A DNA stretch of 64,000 nucleotides from contig CALXKJ010000010.1 in NCBI GenBank assembly GCA_944388955.1, positions 1 to 64,000 on the forward strand, written 5' to 3'. A model generated the notes under the pieces. The model ran no database searches, was not told the origin of the DNA, and saw only the letters and a list, made by a program, of their open reading frames with translations. Origin of the DNA: an uncultured Spirochaetaceae bacterium. Its GTDB lineage: Bacteria > Spirochaetota > Spirochaetia > Sphaerochaetales > Sphaerochaetaceae. The position numbers and the translations under genes are program-made. This document shows positions 25,349 to 34,591 of this stretch, one piece after another (positions within the stretch are counted from its first letter, which is position 1; each line of letters starts with the position of its first letter).

Positions 25349-26719
25349 ATGAGCATTTACAGTGATACGCTTGATAAGCAGAAAGCATATTTCAGGAGCG
25401 GGGCTACTCTCTCATACAGATTCAGGAAAGAGATGCTTCTCCGCCTTAAGAACGTGCTGAAGGAGAATGAAGAGAGGATTCTCTCTGCTCTTTCAGAAGA
25501 TCTTGGCAAAAGCAGCTTTGAAGGCTATGCGACGGAGCTGGGAATCGCATATGAGGAAATCGGATACCTCACAAAGCACTTGAAAAAGCTTATGAGGAAG
25601 ACAAAGGTCGCAACACCTATCACGCAGGCTGTGTCATCTTCATATATCATCCACGAGCCGCTTGGGAACACTCTTATCATGTCCCCCTGGAATTACCCGC
25701 TGCAGCTGACTATTGTCCCGCTTGCGGGAGCTATCGCGGGAGGAAACACCGCTATCGTCAAGCCTTCCAGATACAGCGCTTCAGTATCATCGCTTCTGAA
25801 AGAGATTCTCACAAAGGCGTTTTCAGAGGAGTATATCGCTGTATTTGAAGGCGGGCACGAAACAAACACAGAGCTTCTGAAGCTCCGCTATGATTTCATC
25901 TTCTTCACAGGCTCACCGAATGTGGGAAGGATTGTCCATGCCGCGTGCACTGAGCATCTGACGCCATGCATTCTTGAACTCGGAGGCAAAAGCCCCGTGA
26001 TAATCGATGAGACTGCGTCACTGAAGCTTGCGGCAAGACGGCTTGCATGGGGCAAGTTCCTCAACGCGGGACAGACATGCGTCGCCCCTGATTACCTTCT
26101 TATAAAAGAGGAAATCGCAGAGAAATTCATACCGCTTTTCGAAGATGAGATCAGGAAGATGTTCACATCGGAGCCGCTTACATGCAACGAGCTTCCGAAG
26201 ATTATAAATGAGAAGCATTTCGCAAGGGTGAACAGACTCATTGAAGGCTCTCCTGTGGAATATGGCGGCAACGCTGATGATAATACACTTAAAATAGAGC
26301 CGACCATACTCTATCCAGTGAAGGAGACAGACCCCGTAATGCAGGAGGAAATCTTCGGTCCTGTGCTTCCTATTCTCACATACAGGACACTCGATGAAGC
26401 GATTGAATTCATCAGAAAGCGTGAGAAGCCTCTTGCCCTCTATATCTTCTCCAACAACAGGAAGAATATCGGGAAAGTTCATGATTCCATCTCATTCGGC
26501 GGCGGCTGCGTAAATGATACTGTCGTGCATCTCACGGCCTCCGGACTGCCGTTCGGCGGAATCGGAAACTCAGGTATGGGAAGCTATCATGGGAAGAGAA
26601 GCTTTGAGGCATTCACGCATGACAAATCGATAATGGATAAAGCAGTCTGGATGGATTTGCCTGTACGTTATGCCCCATTTGGTAATAAACTGAAGCTGTT
26701 AAGGCTTCTCATGAGATGA
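25349..26719 (+). CDS. NAD(P)-dependent aldehyde dehydrogenase (ALDH3-like)
   Basis: A 456-residue cytoplasmic enzyme; ALDH3-class proteins are about 450 residues and lack the longer N-terminus of other ALDHs. It has SPWNYPLQLTIVPLAGAIAG, the cofactor loop FFTGSPNVGR, the catalytic Glu in LELGGKSP and the catalytic Cys in NAGQTCVAPDY. It oxidises fatty or aromatic aldehydes to acids. The start at 25349 lacks a Shine-Dalgarno sequence but fits the leaderless promoter just upstream; an earlier TTG in frame would precede that promoter. It overlaps the ClC gene by 4 bp. Confidence 0.92.
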   Translation: MSIYSDTLDKQKAYFRSGATLSYRFRKEMLLRLKNVLKENEERILSALSEDLGKSSFEGYATELGIAYEEIGYLTKHLKKLMRKTKVATPITQAVSSSYIIHEPLGNTLIMSPWNYPLQLTIVPLAGAIAGGNTAIVKPSRYSASVSSLLKEILTKAFSEEYIAVFEGGHETNTELLKLRYDFIFFTGSPNVGRIVHAACTEHLTPCILELGGKSPVIIDETASLKLAARRLAWGKFLNAGQTCVAPDYLLIKEEIAEKFIPLFEDEIRKMFTSEPLTCNELPKIINEKHFARVNRLIEGSPVEYGGNADDNTLKIEPTILYPVKETDPVMQEEIFGPVLPILTYRTLDEAIEFIRKREKPLALYIFSNNRKNIGKVHDSISFGGGCVNDTVVHLTASGLPFGGIGNSGMGSYHGKRSFEAFTHDKSIMDKAVWMDLPVRYAPFGNKLKLLRLLMR

Positions 26720-27990
26720 AATGCGATATAAGGACATGCAAACGCGTTACATATGACACAATCCGCAGCGTACTGATAGGTACGCTGACGGGACTTGCCA
26801 TAACCTTTTTCGCCAATACAGTATCATTTCTTGGCAATCTCAATGAGCAGTACCCTGCGCTTCTTCTGCTATTGCCTTTTGCAAGCTGCATAACACTGAA
26901 AATCTATCAGAAGCTCGGAGATGCATACAGAAGGATAACCGTCGAGGCTATAGATATCATCCATGAGTCGGAGGACGAGATACTGAATTCAAAGAGAAAA
27001 GTCTCTCCATGGATGGGTGTTGTCGCCTATATCGCGGCAGCGCTCTCGCATCTATCAGGTGCTTCAGTCGGAAAAGAAGGGGCTGGAGTGCAGATAGGGC
27101 TTTCAGTCGGAGAACTTCTCTCCAGAGCCGAAAAGAAGCTCACACCCCCTGATTACCACGTTCATGAAGATAGGTATTTCATGTGTGCCGCGGCGGCAGC
27201 GTTCGGCTCCCTCTTCGGCTCTCCTATCACAGGTGTGCTTTTCGGCATGAGTTTCGCAACTCCTGATGTGCTGCGTCTCGACATGCTCTATCCATGCATC
27301 GTCAGCTCATATTCAGCTGTCGCGATATCCACTATAGCAGGAATACATATAATGACGATTCCATGGTTTGCAGAGCTTCAGCTGAATTTCACGAATCTTT
27401 TCATCGTCATCGTGTTCTCTATCATCACAGGCTTTCTCACCCGCCTATTCATCAAAGGGCTTGAGGATTTCCAGAGCCTTGTCCACAGAGCATTCGGAAG
27501 CAAAGCATTCAGCGCTATCATACCGGCGCTTCTCGTTCTCTTTATCTTCATACTTATCACGATATTCACAGGCGATCTCGGATACTCAGGGCTTTCGCTG
27601 GACCTTCTCTACTCAGCTATCGACGGACGAGGTGTACCACCTTATGCTTTCATTCTCAAGGCACTCCTTGTCTTCATGTCCATCGCCGCAGGTTTTGTCG
27701 GAGGCGAGGTGGTACCGCTTCTGGTTACAGGCAGTACTTTCGGCTACGCCTTTGCTTCTCTATTCGGACTCAGGACAGGAGCATTCGCAGCTCTTGGCGC
27801 GATAGGCATGCTCTCTGGCGGCACGAATCTCCCTATTGTCTGCTTCGCGCTAGGTATCGAGCTCTTCAGCTACGATGAGCCTGCTCTTCTATTTGTCGCA
27901 ACATGCATTTCCTTCCTCGCATCAGGCGAAAAGGGAATATATCATCATCAGATTCTCAGAATACGGCAAAGACTCAGAAAAAATACCTGA
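26716..27990 (+). CDS. ClC-family ion channel/antiporter, possibly fluoride type (CLC-F)
   Basis: A 424-residue membrane protein with about ten to twelve hydrophobic helices. It has the ClC gating-glutamate segment as GKEGAGVQIG (about 120-129) in place of the chloride-type GREGPTVQ, and no GSGIP motif upstream. The C-terminal half has GSLFGSPITGVLFG and GGTNLPIVCFALGIELF. Both departures, and the short length, resemble the CLC-F clade that exports fluoride. That assignment is from memory of the clade and needs a tree. The gene overlaps the ALDH gene (ATGA) and shares its promoter; no fluoride riboswitch can be placed there. Confidence 0.8.
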   Translation: MKCDIRTCKRVTYDTIRSVLIGTLTGLAITFFANTVSFLGNLNEQYPALLLLLPFASCITLKIYQKLGDAYRRITVEAIDIIHESEDEILNSKRKVSPWMGVVAYIAAALSHLSGASVGKEGAGVQIGLSVGELLSRAEKKLTPPDYHVHEDRYFMCAAAAAFGSLFGSPITGVLFGMSFATPDVLRLDMLYPCIVSSYSAVAISTIAGIHIMTIPWFAELQLNFTNLFIVIVFSIITGFLTRLFIKGLEDFQSLVHRAFGSKAFSAIIPALLVLFIFILITIFTGDLGYSGLSLDLLYSAIDGRGVPPYAFILKALLVFMSIAAGFVGGEVVPLLVTGSTFGYAFASLFGLRTGAFAALGAIGMLSGGTNLPIVCFALGIELFSYDEPALLFVATCISFLASGEKGIYHHQILRIRQRLRKNT

Positions 27991-28006
27991 AAGGATTCCT
28001 TATATA

Positions 28007-28055
28007 TTGACAAGGATTGTTTATGTTTTAATATATGAATAGTTGTTCATATATT
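28007..28055 (+). promoter_or_regulatory. Promoter with SmtB/ArsR-type operator for the Zn/Cd ATPase
   Basis: A consensus TTGACA (28007-28012) and an AT-rich -10 (TAATAT, 28029-28034) are overlapped by an inverted repeat with 10-bp arms AATATATGAA (28030-28039) and TTCATATATT (28046-28055) around 6 bp. This is the layout of SmtB/CzrA/CadC operators (TGAA...TTCA in an AT-rich 12-2-12 repeat). Zinc or cadmium would release the repressor. Confidence 0.8.
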
Positions 28056-28080
28056 TATATATAAACAGAAGGAGTCATCC

Positions 28081-30312
28081 ATGGCTATGGCAAGAAAACA
28101 TATATACTCAGTCTCAATAGACTGTGCTGACTGTGCGAGGAAAGTCGAAAATGCGCTCAATGCGCATGATGATATAACTTCAGCTTCTTATGACTTTCCC
28201 AGAGGGAAACTTACGGTTGTATCACCACTTGATGATGAGAGTATCATGGGAATCGCCAGGAATGCAGAGAAGGATATAGTCTTCCATGATGATAACTCTA
28301 AGCTGACAAAGCATGTATTCTCCGTCTCGATCGATTGTGCTGATTGCGCGAGGAAGGTTGAGGAGGCGCTTTCATCTGACAAAAGGATTGAATCGGCTCA
28401 TTTTGATTTCCAGCGCGGCAGGCTCACTGTTGTCTCAAAGCTATCGGACAATGAGATAAAGAGAATCGCTGAAGATGCTGAGGATGAACTAGTATTCCAT
28501 GATGAGAAGAAAGAAAAGAAAGACCGGGCTATATGGAGGATTGCCGCGGCTGCAGCATTTTTCATAATAGCAGAGGTATCAGGGATAGGATATATAGCGA
28601 TTCTCAGCTGGCTTATTGCAGGTTATGATGTTGTATTCAAAGCAATAAAGAATATATTCAGGGGAAAAGTCTTCGATGAGAATTTCCTCATGGCCATCGC
28701 TACCATCGGAGCACTTGCAATTGCTGCTTTCGATGAAGCTGCAGGCGTTATGATATTCTATCAGATAGGCGAATACTTCCAGAGAAAAGCGGTAGGAGCT
28801 TCGCGCGATTCAATCGCGAAGCTTATGGATCTCAATGCAGAGACTGCAGAGGTCATGCGTGACGGGGAATTCATATCAGTGCCATCTGAAGATATAAAGA
28901 TTGGAGAGAAAATCCGTGTCAGAAGCGGAGAAAAAATCCCTATCGATGGCACGATCATCTCTGGCAGCACACACCTTGACATGAAAGCGCTGACAGGTGA
29001 ATCTGTGCCGGTCCGCAAAAGCGAAGGCGATAAAGTTCTCTCAGGAAGCGTGAACGGAGAAGGATTGATTATCATTGAGACAGTGTCATTATTCAGAGAC
29101 TCGACTGCATCGAAGATCATACGTCTTGTAAACGAAAGCGAGGGAAAGAAAGCGAAAAGCGAAAGATTCATTACGCGTTTCTCGCGCTATTACACACCCG
29201 CAGTCTGCATTTCCGCCCTTCTTGTCGCGATACTTCCTCCGCTTTTTAATCTCATGGATTTTTCATCTTCGCTCTACAGGGCATGTACCCTTCTTGTCAT
29301 ATCGTGTCCATGCGCGCTTGTACTCTCCGTGCCTCTTGCATACTTTGCCTCGATGGGCACATTCGCTCGGCATGGAATTCTCATAAAAGGTGATGAATCC
29401 ATCCAGAACCTTGCTTCGATGGATACGCTTATCATGGACAAGACGGGAACAATCACTGAGGGGAAATTCTCAGTCAGGAAAATCGTCCCGTATGGAATAG
29501 ATGAGAAAGAGCTTCTCTCTTATGCGGCTGCGCTTGAGTGTACTTCAAGCCATCCAGTAGCCTCCGCAATATGCGAGAAAGCCGGTGATTGCCATAAGAA
29601 GGCGGAGAATGTGAAGGAAATTCCAGGAATCGGTATCGAGGGAATTGTTGATGGGCATATAGTCAGAGCCGGTAACAGGAGAATCCTTCCATCGATAGCG
29701 GAGCCTGATGAGGATGGCACTATCGCATATATCTCACTTGATGACAAGCTGATTGGCTATATCGTTGTACGCGATGAGATCAAAGATAATGCGGAAGAGG
29801 TCGTCAGGAATCTGAGAAAAGAGGGGGTGAAGACTATCGGTATTCTCTCAGGAGACAGGAAAGAAAGAGTACAGAAGACAGCAGAGACTCTTTCCCTTAA
29901 CAAGGCCATTGGAGGCCTGCTTCCTGACGAGAAGCTTGCAGCTCTGGAGTCTTTCATGGATGACGGGAAAATAACGGCATATGCCGGTGATGGCATAAAT
30001 GACGCGCCTTCAATCAGAAGAGCGGACATAGGCATAGCGATGGGAGGAGTCGGCTCAGATGCCGCTATAGAAGCATCCGATGCAGTCATCATGAATGATG
30101 ATATCTCACGCATTCCTGTTGCCATAAAGCTTGCCAAACGTACTGAGCTTCTCGTAAAGGAGAACATCATATTGTCATTGGCAATAAAAGCCGCGGTCTT
30201 CATCCTCGCAGTTTTCGGCATGACGAACATGTGGGCTGCAGTATTTGCGGACACAGGTGTTCTCATACTTGCCGTTATAAACTCACTTAGGGCTCTCTTC
30301 TGGAAGGTCTGA
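28081..30312 (+). CDS. Zn/Cd/Pb-exporting P1B ATPase (ZntA/CadA-like)
   Basis: A 743-residue inner-membrane pump. The N-terminus has two tandem HMA-like repeats, each with SIDCADCARK (Cys15/18 and Cys86/89); the DCxxC form is typical of Zn/Cd pumps and not copper pumps. The membrane core has the CPC motif (409-411), DKTGT with the phosphorylated Asp453, and GDGINDAPS. AGAAGGAG lies 6 nt before the ATG. The SmtB-type operator upstream implies induction by zinc or cadmium. The 3' end overlaps the convergent acetyltransferase gene by 30 bp. The tandem HMA repeats look like a recent internal duplication. Confidence 0.93.
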   Translation: MAMARKHIYSVSIDCADCARKVENALNAHDDITSASYDFPRGKLTVVSPLDDESIMGIARNAEKDIVFHDDNSKLTKHVFSVSIDCADCARKVEEALSSDKRIESAHFDFQRGRLTVVSKLSDNEIKRIAEDAEDELVFHDEKKEKKDRAIWRIAAAAAFFIIAEVSGIGYIAILSWLIAGYDVVFKAIKNIFRGKVFDENFLMAIATIGALAIAAFDEAAGVMIFYQIGEYFQRKAVGASRDSIAKLMDLNAETAEVMRDGEFISVPSEDIKIGEKIRVRSGEKIPIDGTIISGSTHLDMKALTGESVPVRKSEGDKVLSGSVNGEGLIIIETVSLFRDSTASKIIRLVNESEGKKAKSERFITRFSRYYTPAVCISALLVAILPPLFNLMDFSSSLYRACTLLVISCPCALVLSVPLAYFASMGTFARHGILIKGDESIQNLASMDTLIMDKTGTITEGKFSVRKIVPYGIDEKELLSYAAALECTSSHPVASAICEKAGDCHKKAENVKEIPGIGIEGIVDGHIVRAGNRRILPSIAEPDEDGTIAYISLDDKLIGYIVVRDEIKDNAEEVVRNLRKEGVKTIGILSGDRKERVQKTAETLSLNKAIGGLLPDEKLAALESFMDDGKITAYAGDGINDAPSIRRADIGIAMGGVGSDAAIEASDAVIMNDDISRIPVAIKLAKRTELLVKENIILSLAIKAAVFILAVFGMTNMWAAVFADTGVLILAVINSLRALFWKV

Positions 30313-31014
30313 TGCCTTCCAGAGCCACCATGAATACTTCCTGCCGCGCTTCATTCCAATCTTCTCATTCAGTCTGATGCTCGCCTCATTCGGAAGATAG
30401 ATATTGCAATATGCCAATCGTCCTCTTCCAAGTGCTGTTGACACAAGATACCTGAGAAGCGTTTCCCCTACTCCCTTTCGTCTGAATTCAGGAAGGACTT
30501 CAAGCATTCCCATCGAGCCTTCGCTGTGGAAACCTGCAAAGCCCATGATCTCTCCGCTCTCTGAGAATGCGCCGAAGAGGCTTTCAGTCCAGACTGCATT
30601 CCGTATATCGCGCTCAGATGAGGTTCCATAATGCTCCATGACAAAAGGAAGATAGCTCTCATCCAATGTGCGGATACACAAGGAATTGCTCTCAATCGCC
30701 GCCCCTTCATAGCCATAGATATAGCAAGGGTTATCGCATTCATACCCCATCGTATTTGATAGATAATCCTTTATTTCCTCACTATGTACGCTGTAAAGAG
30801 CTGAAGGAGGGAGATTTTCAAATAACTCTTCCTTTTCTTCCCCAGTGATTGCGGCAAAGACTGTACCGGAATCAGACTGAATGATAATCCCTGACTCAGA
30901 AGAGAAGAAAAGCACATCTCCCGTGCCGCTTTCGAGAATATCGATGATGTCGATATAGCTGATGAAATCCTTTTCTCTTAGAAAAGTAGCTATCTTGGTA
31001 GTGTCAAAGAACAT
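30283..31014 (-). CDS. GNAT-family N-acetyltransferase with N-terminal extension
   Basis: A 243-residue protein. The C-terminal half is a GNAT domain with the acetyl-CoA loop in [19 protein letters not shown] and the [12 protein letters not shown] end strand. The N-terminal about 120 residues form a separate region without a recognised motif, as in two-domain GNAT proteins. I chose the ATG at 31014, which leaves 25 bp to the divergent EF-G start; a longer frame would run into the EF-G gene. The substrate is unknown. The 3' end overlaps the Zn/Cd ATPase gene. Confidence 0.85.
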   Translation of the reverse strand: MFFDTTKIATFLREKDFISYIDIIDILESGTGDVLFFSSESGIIIQSDSGTVFAAITGEEKEELFENLPPSALYSVHSEEIKDYLSNTMGYECDNPCYIYGYEGAAIESNSLCIRTLDESYLPFVMEHYGTSSERDIRNAVWTESLFGAFSESGEIMGFAGFHSEGSMGMLEVLPEFRRKGVGETLLRYLVSTALGRGRLAYCNIYLPNEASIRLNEKIGMKRGRKYSWWLWKASDLPEESPK

Positions 31015-31039
31015 ATCTTTATGGTATGTTACATTCGCT

Positions 31040-33070
31040 ATGGATGAGAAGAGCATACGTAACATAGGCATCATGGCTCACATCGATGCAGGAAAGACAA
31101 CAACTACTGAAAGAATTCTTTACTATACAGGTGAGAATCATCGCATCGGCGAAGTCGATAACGGCGAAGCTACGATGGACTGGATGAAGCAGGAGCAGGA
31201 CAGAGGGATAACTATCACGTCCGCCGCTACTACCTGCTATTGGAATGAGCATCAGATAAACATCATCGATACTCCGGGACATGTCGATTTTACAGCCGAA
31301 GTCGAGAGAGCGCTGAGAGTTCTTGATGGTGCTGTGGGTGTTTTCTGCGCTGTTGGCGGTGTCGAGCCTCAGACAGAGACTGTCTGGAGACAAGCTGACA
31401 GATACAACATCCCTCGCATCGCGTTTGTCAATAAGATGGACAGGCTCGGTGCTGATTTCTACAGAGTCCTCGACGATATGAAAAAGAAGCTAGGAGCAGA
31501 TCCAGTGCCTCTTTTCATACCAGTCGGAAGCGAAAACGCATTCTCAGGGATAATTGATCTCGTCAATATGGAGTATCTGACATTTGATTCAGAAGACAGC
31601 GGCAAGACGATTACCAGAGCAGAAATCCCGGAGAGCGAGAAAGAGAATGCCGATAAGTGGCGTGAAAAACTCATAGATAGCGTCGCTTCCTACTCCGATG
31701 AGATAACAGAGCTTTATTTCGAGGGCAGCGAGATTCCTTCCGAGATGATTATCAGCACGCTAAGGGAATGCACTCTCAACAGAAACTACCTTCCTGTCTT
31801 CGTTGGCTCATCATTGAAGAATATCGGTGTTCAGACACTCCTGGATGGAATAGTCAACCTTCTGCCATCCCCTGCTGAAGCCGAGGCTGTGGAGACAATC
31901 AATGCAAAAAACGGGAAGACTGAGATGCTCACACACAGCGTCAATGGTCCCCTTGAGGCTCTTATATTCAAAATCCAGGTTGATCCACAGTCAGGTCCTA
32001 TGTGCTTTGTGCGTGTTTATTCCGGTGTCCTCAAAAAAGGAGTTTCCGTTTATAACATCACGAAAGGCAAGAAAGAGAGAATAAACAGGCTGCTGAGAAT
32101 GCATGCGGACAGACCTGAAGAGCTGTCGGAGCTTAAAGCCGGGGATATCGGGGTAATCATAGGATTCAAGCTTGCCCAGACAGGTGATACAATCGGCGCG
32201 GAGAACCATCCATACCTTCTTGAGAAGATGGTCTTCCCCAACCCTGTCATCTCAGTCGCAATAGAGCCATCATCCACAGCAGAGATGGATAAGCTCCATA
32301 AGGCGCTTGAAACACTGGCAATGGAAGATCCTACATTCTCCTACAAGGATGACCAGGAAACCGGTCAGCTTGTAATCTCGGGAATGGGAGAGCTTCATCT
32401 CGACGTTCTTGTCACCAGAATCAAGGATGATATGAAAGTCAATTGCCGTGTAGGAAATCCTCAGGTTTCGTACAGGGAGTGCATCAGGACAGAGGCCTCT
32501 GGTACAGAGACATTCGAGAGGACTATCGCGAACAAGGAGAATACAGCTTGTCTTTCGCTCAGCGTCAAGCCGCTTCCTCCTAAGAGCGGCAATGTCCTCA
32601 GAATCAGTGCAAATACAAGGGATATCCCCGAGGAGATCGTCGAGGCGATCAAGAATGGTATAAACGGCGCTTTCTCCGGTGGTATCAAATTCGGATATGA
32701 ATGCACGGATATCGAGGTTGATGTCACTGATATAAAATATGATGAGAATACTTCCACCCCATTTGCTTTCACATCCTGTGCGGCGATGGCTTTTGACCGA
32801 ATAGCATCGGAGGCTGAGCCTATTCTCATGCAGCCTGTGATGAAAGTACAGGTGTCAGCACCATCTGAATATATCGGAGATGTGATTTCATCAATAACAC
32901 AGCGAGGAGGAATCGTACTCAGCATGGAGTCAAGGACCGCCGCCGATCTTGTAACGGCGGAGTGCCCGCTTGAGAAGATGTTCGGCTACACGACAGTCCT
33001 CAGATCCTCAACCCAGGGCAGAGGCTCATTCAGTATGGAATTCTCGCACTACGCAGAGAAGATGAACTAG
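31040..33070 (+). CDS. fusA: Elongation factor G (canonical G-domain paralogue)
   Basis: A 676-residue translational GTPase. It has the P loop [11 protein letters not shown] (about 14-24), the switch I signature [11 protein letters not shown]3 DTPGHVDF and G4 NKMD, followed by EF-G domains II-V. The complete switch I marks it as the classical type, unlike the paralogue at 41135. Spirochaetes commonly carry two EF-Gs (spdEFG1 and spdEFG2) with translocation and ribosome recycling split between them; which copy does which is not decidable here. The ATG at 31040 has no Shine-Dalgarno sequence; TATGTT ends 9 nt upstream. A strong terminator follows. Confidence 0.93.
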   Translation: MDEKSIRNIGIMAHIDAGKTTTTERILYYTGENHRIGEVDNGEATMDWMKQEQDRGITITSAATTCYWNEHQINIIDTPGHVDFTAEVERALRVLDGAVGVFCAVGGVEPQTETVWRQADRYNIPRIAFVNKMDRLGADFYRVLDDMKKKLGADPVPLFIPVGSENAFSGIIDLVNMEYLTFDSEDSGKTITRAEIPESEKENADKWREKLIDSVASYSDEITELYFEGSEIPSEMIISTLRECTLNRNYLPVFVGSSLKNIGVQTLLDGIVNLLPSPAEAEAVETINAKNGKTEMLTHSVNGPLEALIFKIQVDPQSGPMCFVRVYSGVLKKGVSVYNITKGKKERINRLLRMHADRPEELSELKAGDIGVIIGFKLAQTGDTIGAENHPYLLEKMVFPNPVISVAIEPSSTAEMDKLHKALETLAMEDPTFSYKDDQETGQLVISGMGELHLDVLVTRIKDDMKVNCRVGNPQVSYRECIRTEASGTETFERTIANKENTACLSLSVKPLPPKSGNVLRISANTRDIPEEIVEAIKNGINGAFSGGIKFGYECTDIEVDVTDIKYDENTSTPFAFTSCAAMAFDRIASEAEPILMQPVMKVQVSAPSEYIGDVISSITQRGGIVLSMESRTAADLVTAECPLEKMFGYTTVLRSSTQGRGSFSMEFSHYAEKMN

Positions 33071-33072
33071 AA

Positions 33073-33099
33073 AATGGCGCCAGATGGCGCCATTCTTTT
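33073..33099. terminator. Bidirectional terminator between fusA and yhcH
   Basis: A perfect 9-bp stem AATGGCGCC/GGCGCCATT with loop AGAT, followed by TCTTTT on the plus strand and TTTTC on the minus strand. Confidence 0.85.
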
Positions 33100-33539
33100 C
33101 ACATAGGTATTTTAGCAACTATCTTCTTCATCACGCATGGCCCATCAGATGAAAGACCTGGTGTGTGTGGCTCATAGGGGAAAACAATCACGGCATCGCC
33201 TGAGTTAAGCACTGCAGTACTTTCAAGCTCATCATCATAAAGTCCGAAATCATCATTCTCGCTGAAAGACTCAGGAAGAGGACGGATCGAGGCAAATCCG
33301 AATTTCTCTTTTCCATCGATAACGAATTGTAAATCGGCATATTTCCTGTGCACTTCAGGTTTCTTATCAGCTACAGTCTCGTATGATTGCACCATATACT
33401 TAATACCGCTTTTCTCAGTGTAATAAGTACCGACTGGAAGCTTAGTGAAATCCTTCGTCTGCAGCTCTTCGCATATCTCCTTAAGATATGGAACCGAATC
33501 ATAATAAACGGACAATCTGTCGAATCTATCGTATATCAT
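33099..33539 (-). CDS. YhcH/YjgK/YiaL family protein (NanQ-like sugar anomerase)
   Basis: A 146-residue cupin-like DUF386 protein. Family marks include ADLQFVIDGKEKFGFA and the metal-binding His in FPYEPHTPGL near the C-terminus. E. coli YhcH (NanQ) speeds the anomerisation of N-acetylneuraminate, and relatives accompany sialic acid or related sugar genes. This fits the transporter, oxidoreductase and aldolase cluster next door. It is transcribed away from the AraC gene, from a promoter whose -10 (TAAGAT) ends 7 nt before the ATG, without a Shine-Dalgarno sequence. Confidence 0.88.
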   Translation of the reverse strand: MIYDRFDRLSVYYDSVPYLKEICEELQTKDFTKLPVGTYYTEKSGIKYMVQSYETVADKKPEVHRKYADLQFVIDGKEKFGFASIRPLPESFSENDDFGLYDDELESTAVLNSGDAVIVFPYEPHTPGLSSDGPCVMKKIVAKIPM

Positions 33540-33546
33540 AGACAGA

Positions 33547-33582
33547 ATCTTATTGCGTTCTCACTCTGTCGGCAAGGATAAT
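33547..33582. promoter_or_regulatory. Overlapping divergent promoters yhcH/araC
   Basis: Minus strand: TTGCCG (33570-33575), 17 nt, TAAGAT (33547-33552), 7 nt to the yhcH ATG. Plus strand: TTGCGT (33553-33558), 18 nt, GATAAT (33577-33582), 7 nt to the araC ATG. The two promoters occupy the same 36 bp, so only one can be used at a time. Both would give leaderless mRNAs. Confidence 0.7.
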
Positions 33583-33589
33583 AATAGAG

Positions 33590-34465
33590 ATGCAGAACCA
33601 TACACTTTACACAGCCATGCGCTTTGATTTCCTCTATGCCGATAGGTATGTATTCCAGTCCGGATGGATATACCCGGAAAGCTATGTCCCATATTGCATG
33701 GTAAGGCTTATCCAGAAAGGAGAAGCGTTTTTCCGTATAAATGGAGAGGAAACACTGGTAAGGGAGAATCAGGTGGTTTATATTCCTGAAGGCTGCATGC
33801 TTTACTGCGAGACACAATCAAAAAGCTTTGAATTCATCTCCATAAGATTCCGGCTCACAGCACAGCTTGACTCCGGTGATTTCCTTGCCGATTACTACAG
33901 GATAGGAAGAGTCACGGAGACATGTGGAGACACGGAGATAACGGAGCATTTCACTGAAGTCTGGCAAAGCGCCACCTCCAATGCACCGTGGAAGCGTTTC
34001 ACTATCCGAGGGCATCTTGAGCTCATCATCGCCTGGCTTTCGAGAAAAGCCGCTGCAACGATTCCAATCGGAAAGAAGGACGAGAACGCTGGTCTTTCAA
34101 TCGAGGATATACTGAAAAGGGAAAAACTCACATACAGCCGTACACAGGATCCAAGGATTACAGCACTCGTTGATTACATAATCAATCATATCGATGAGGA
34201 ATTCACAGCTTCAAAGCTCAGTGAGATGGCAGATCTCAGCGAGTCATCTATGCGCCGGCTTTTTGTGAAATATACAGGAAAATCACCACTTGAATTTGTA
34301 CAGGACCTCCGTCTTGTGATAGCCGCGAGGCGGATGCTTGTAACGAATGAAAGAATCTCATCAATCGCCTACTCTGTCGGGATTTCCAACCCGAACTACT
34401 TCTCCCGCATATTTAGGGAAAAGTTCGGTGTATCTCCCCATGTATATAGGAAGAATGCAGATTGA
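33590..34465 (+). CDS. AraC-family transcriptional regulator
   Basis: A 291-residue regulator. The N-terminal about 150 residues form a cupin-type sensor domain (GEETLVRENQVVYIPEGCML), and the C-terminal about 100 residues the double helix-turn-helix (FTASKLSEMADLSESSMRRL and ISSIAYSVGISNPNYFSRIF). It starts the sugar cluster and probably activates the downstream transporter operon and perhaps yhcH. The start at 33590 follows a -10 box at 7 nt spacing. The inducer is likely the transported sugar. Confidence 0.9.
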   Translation: MQNHTLYTAMRFDFLYADRYVFQSGWIYPESYVPYCMVRLIQKGEAFFRINGEETLVRENQVVYIPEGCMLYCETQSKSFEFISIRFRLTAQLDSGDFLADYYRIGRVTETCGDTEITEHFTEVWQSATSNAPWKRFTIRGHLELIIAWLSRKAAATIPIGKKDENAGLSIEDILKREKLTYSRTQDPRITALVDYIINHIDEEFTASKLSEMADLSESSMRRLFVKYTGKSPLEFVQDLRLVIAARRMLVTNERISSIAYSVGISNPNYFSRIFREKFGVSPHVYRKNAD

Positions 34466-34591
34466 CAATCAATTTGATGTATTATTCAACTAAATTTTAA
34501 GCGTTTTATGCTATTTTTGCCTGAAACGTTCTCTTGTGCGTTTTCAGATTCAGCTTACTCTGAGATTAGCAAAAGGAAATTGGAGGAAGAC

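Noticed and set aside
26650-26760. Fluoride riboswitch before the ClC gene
   Set aside because: The ClC start overlaps the ALDH stop, leaving no room for an aptamer, and no conserved fold was seen upstream of the ALDH gene.
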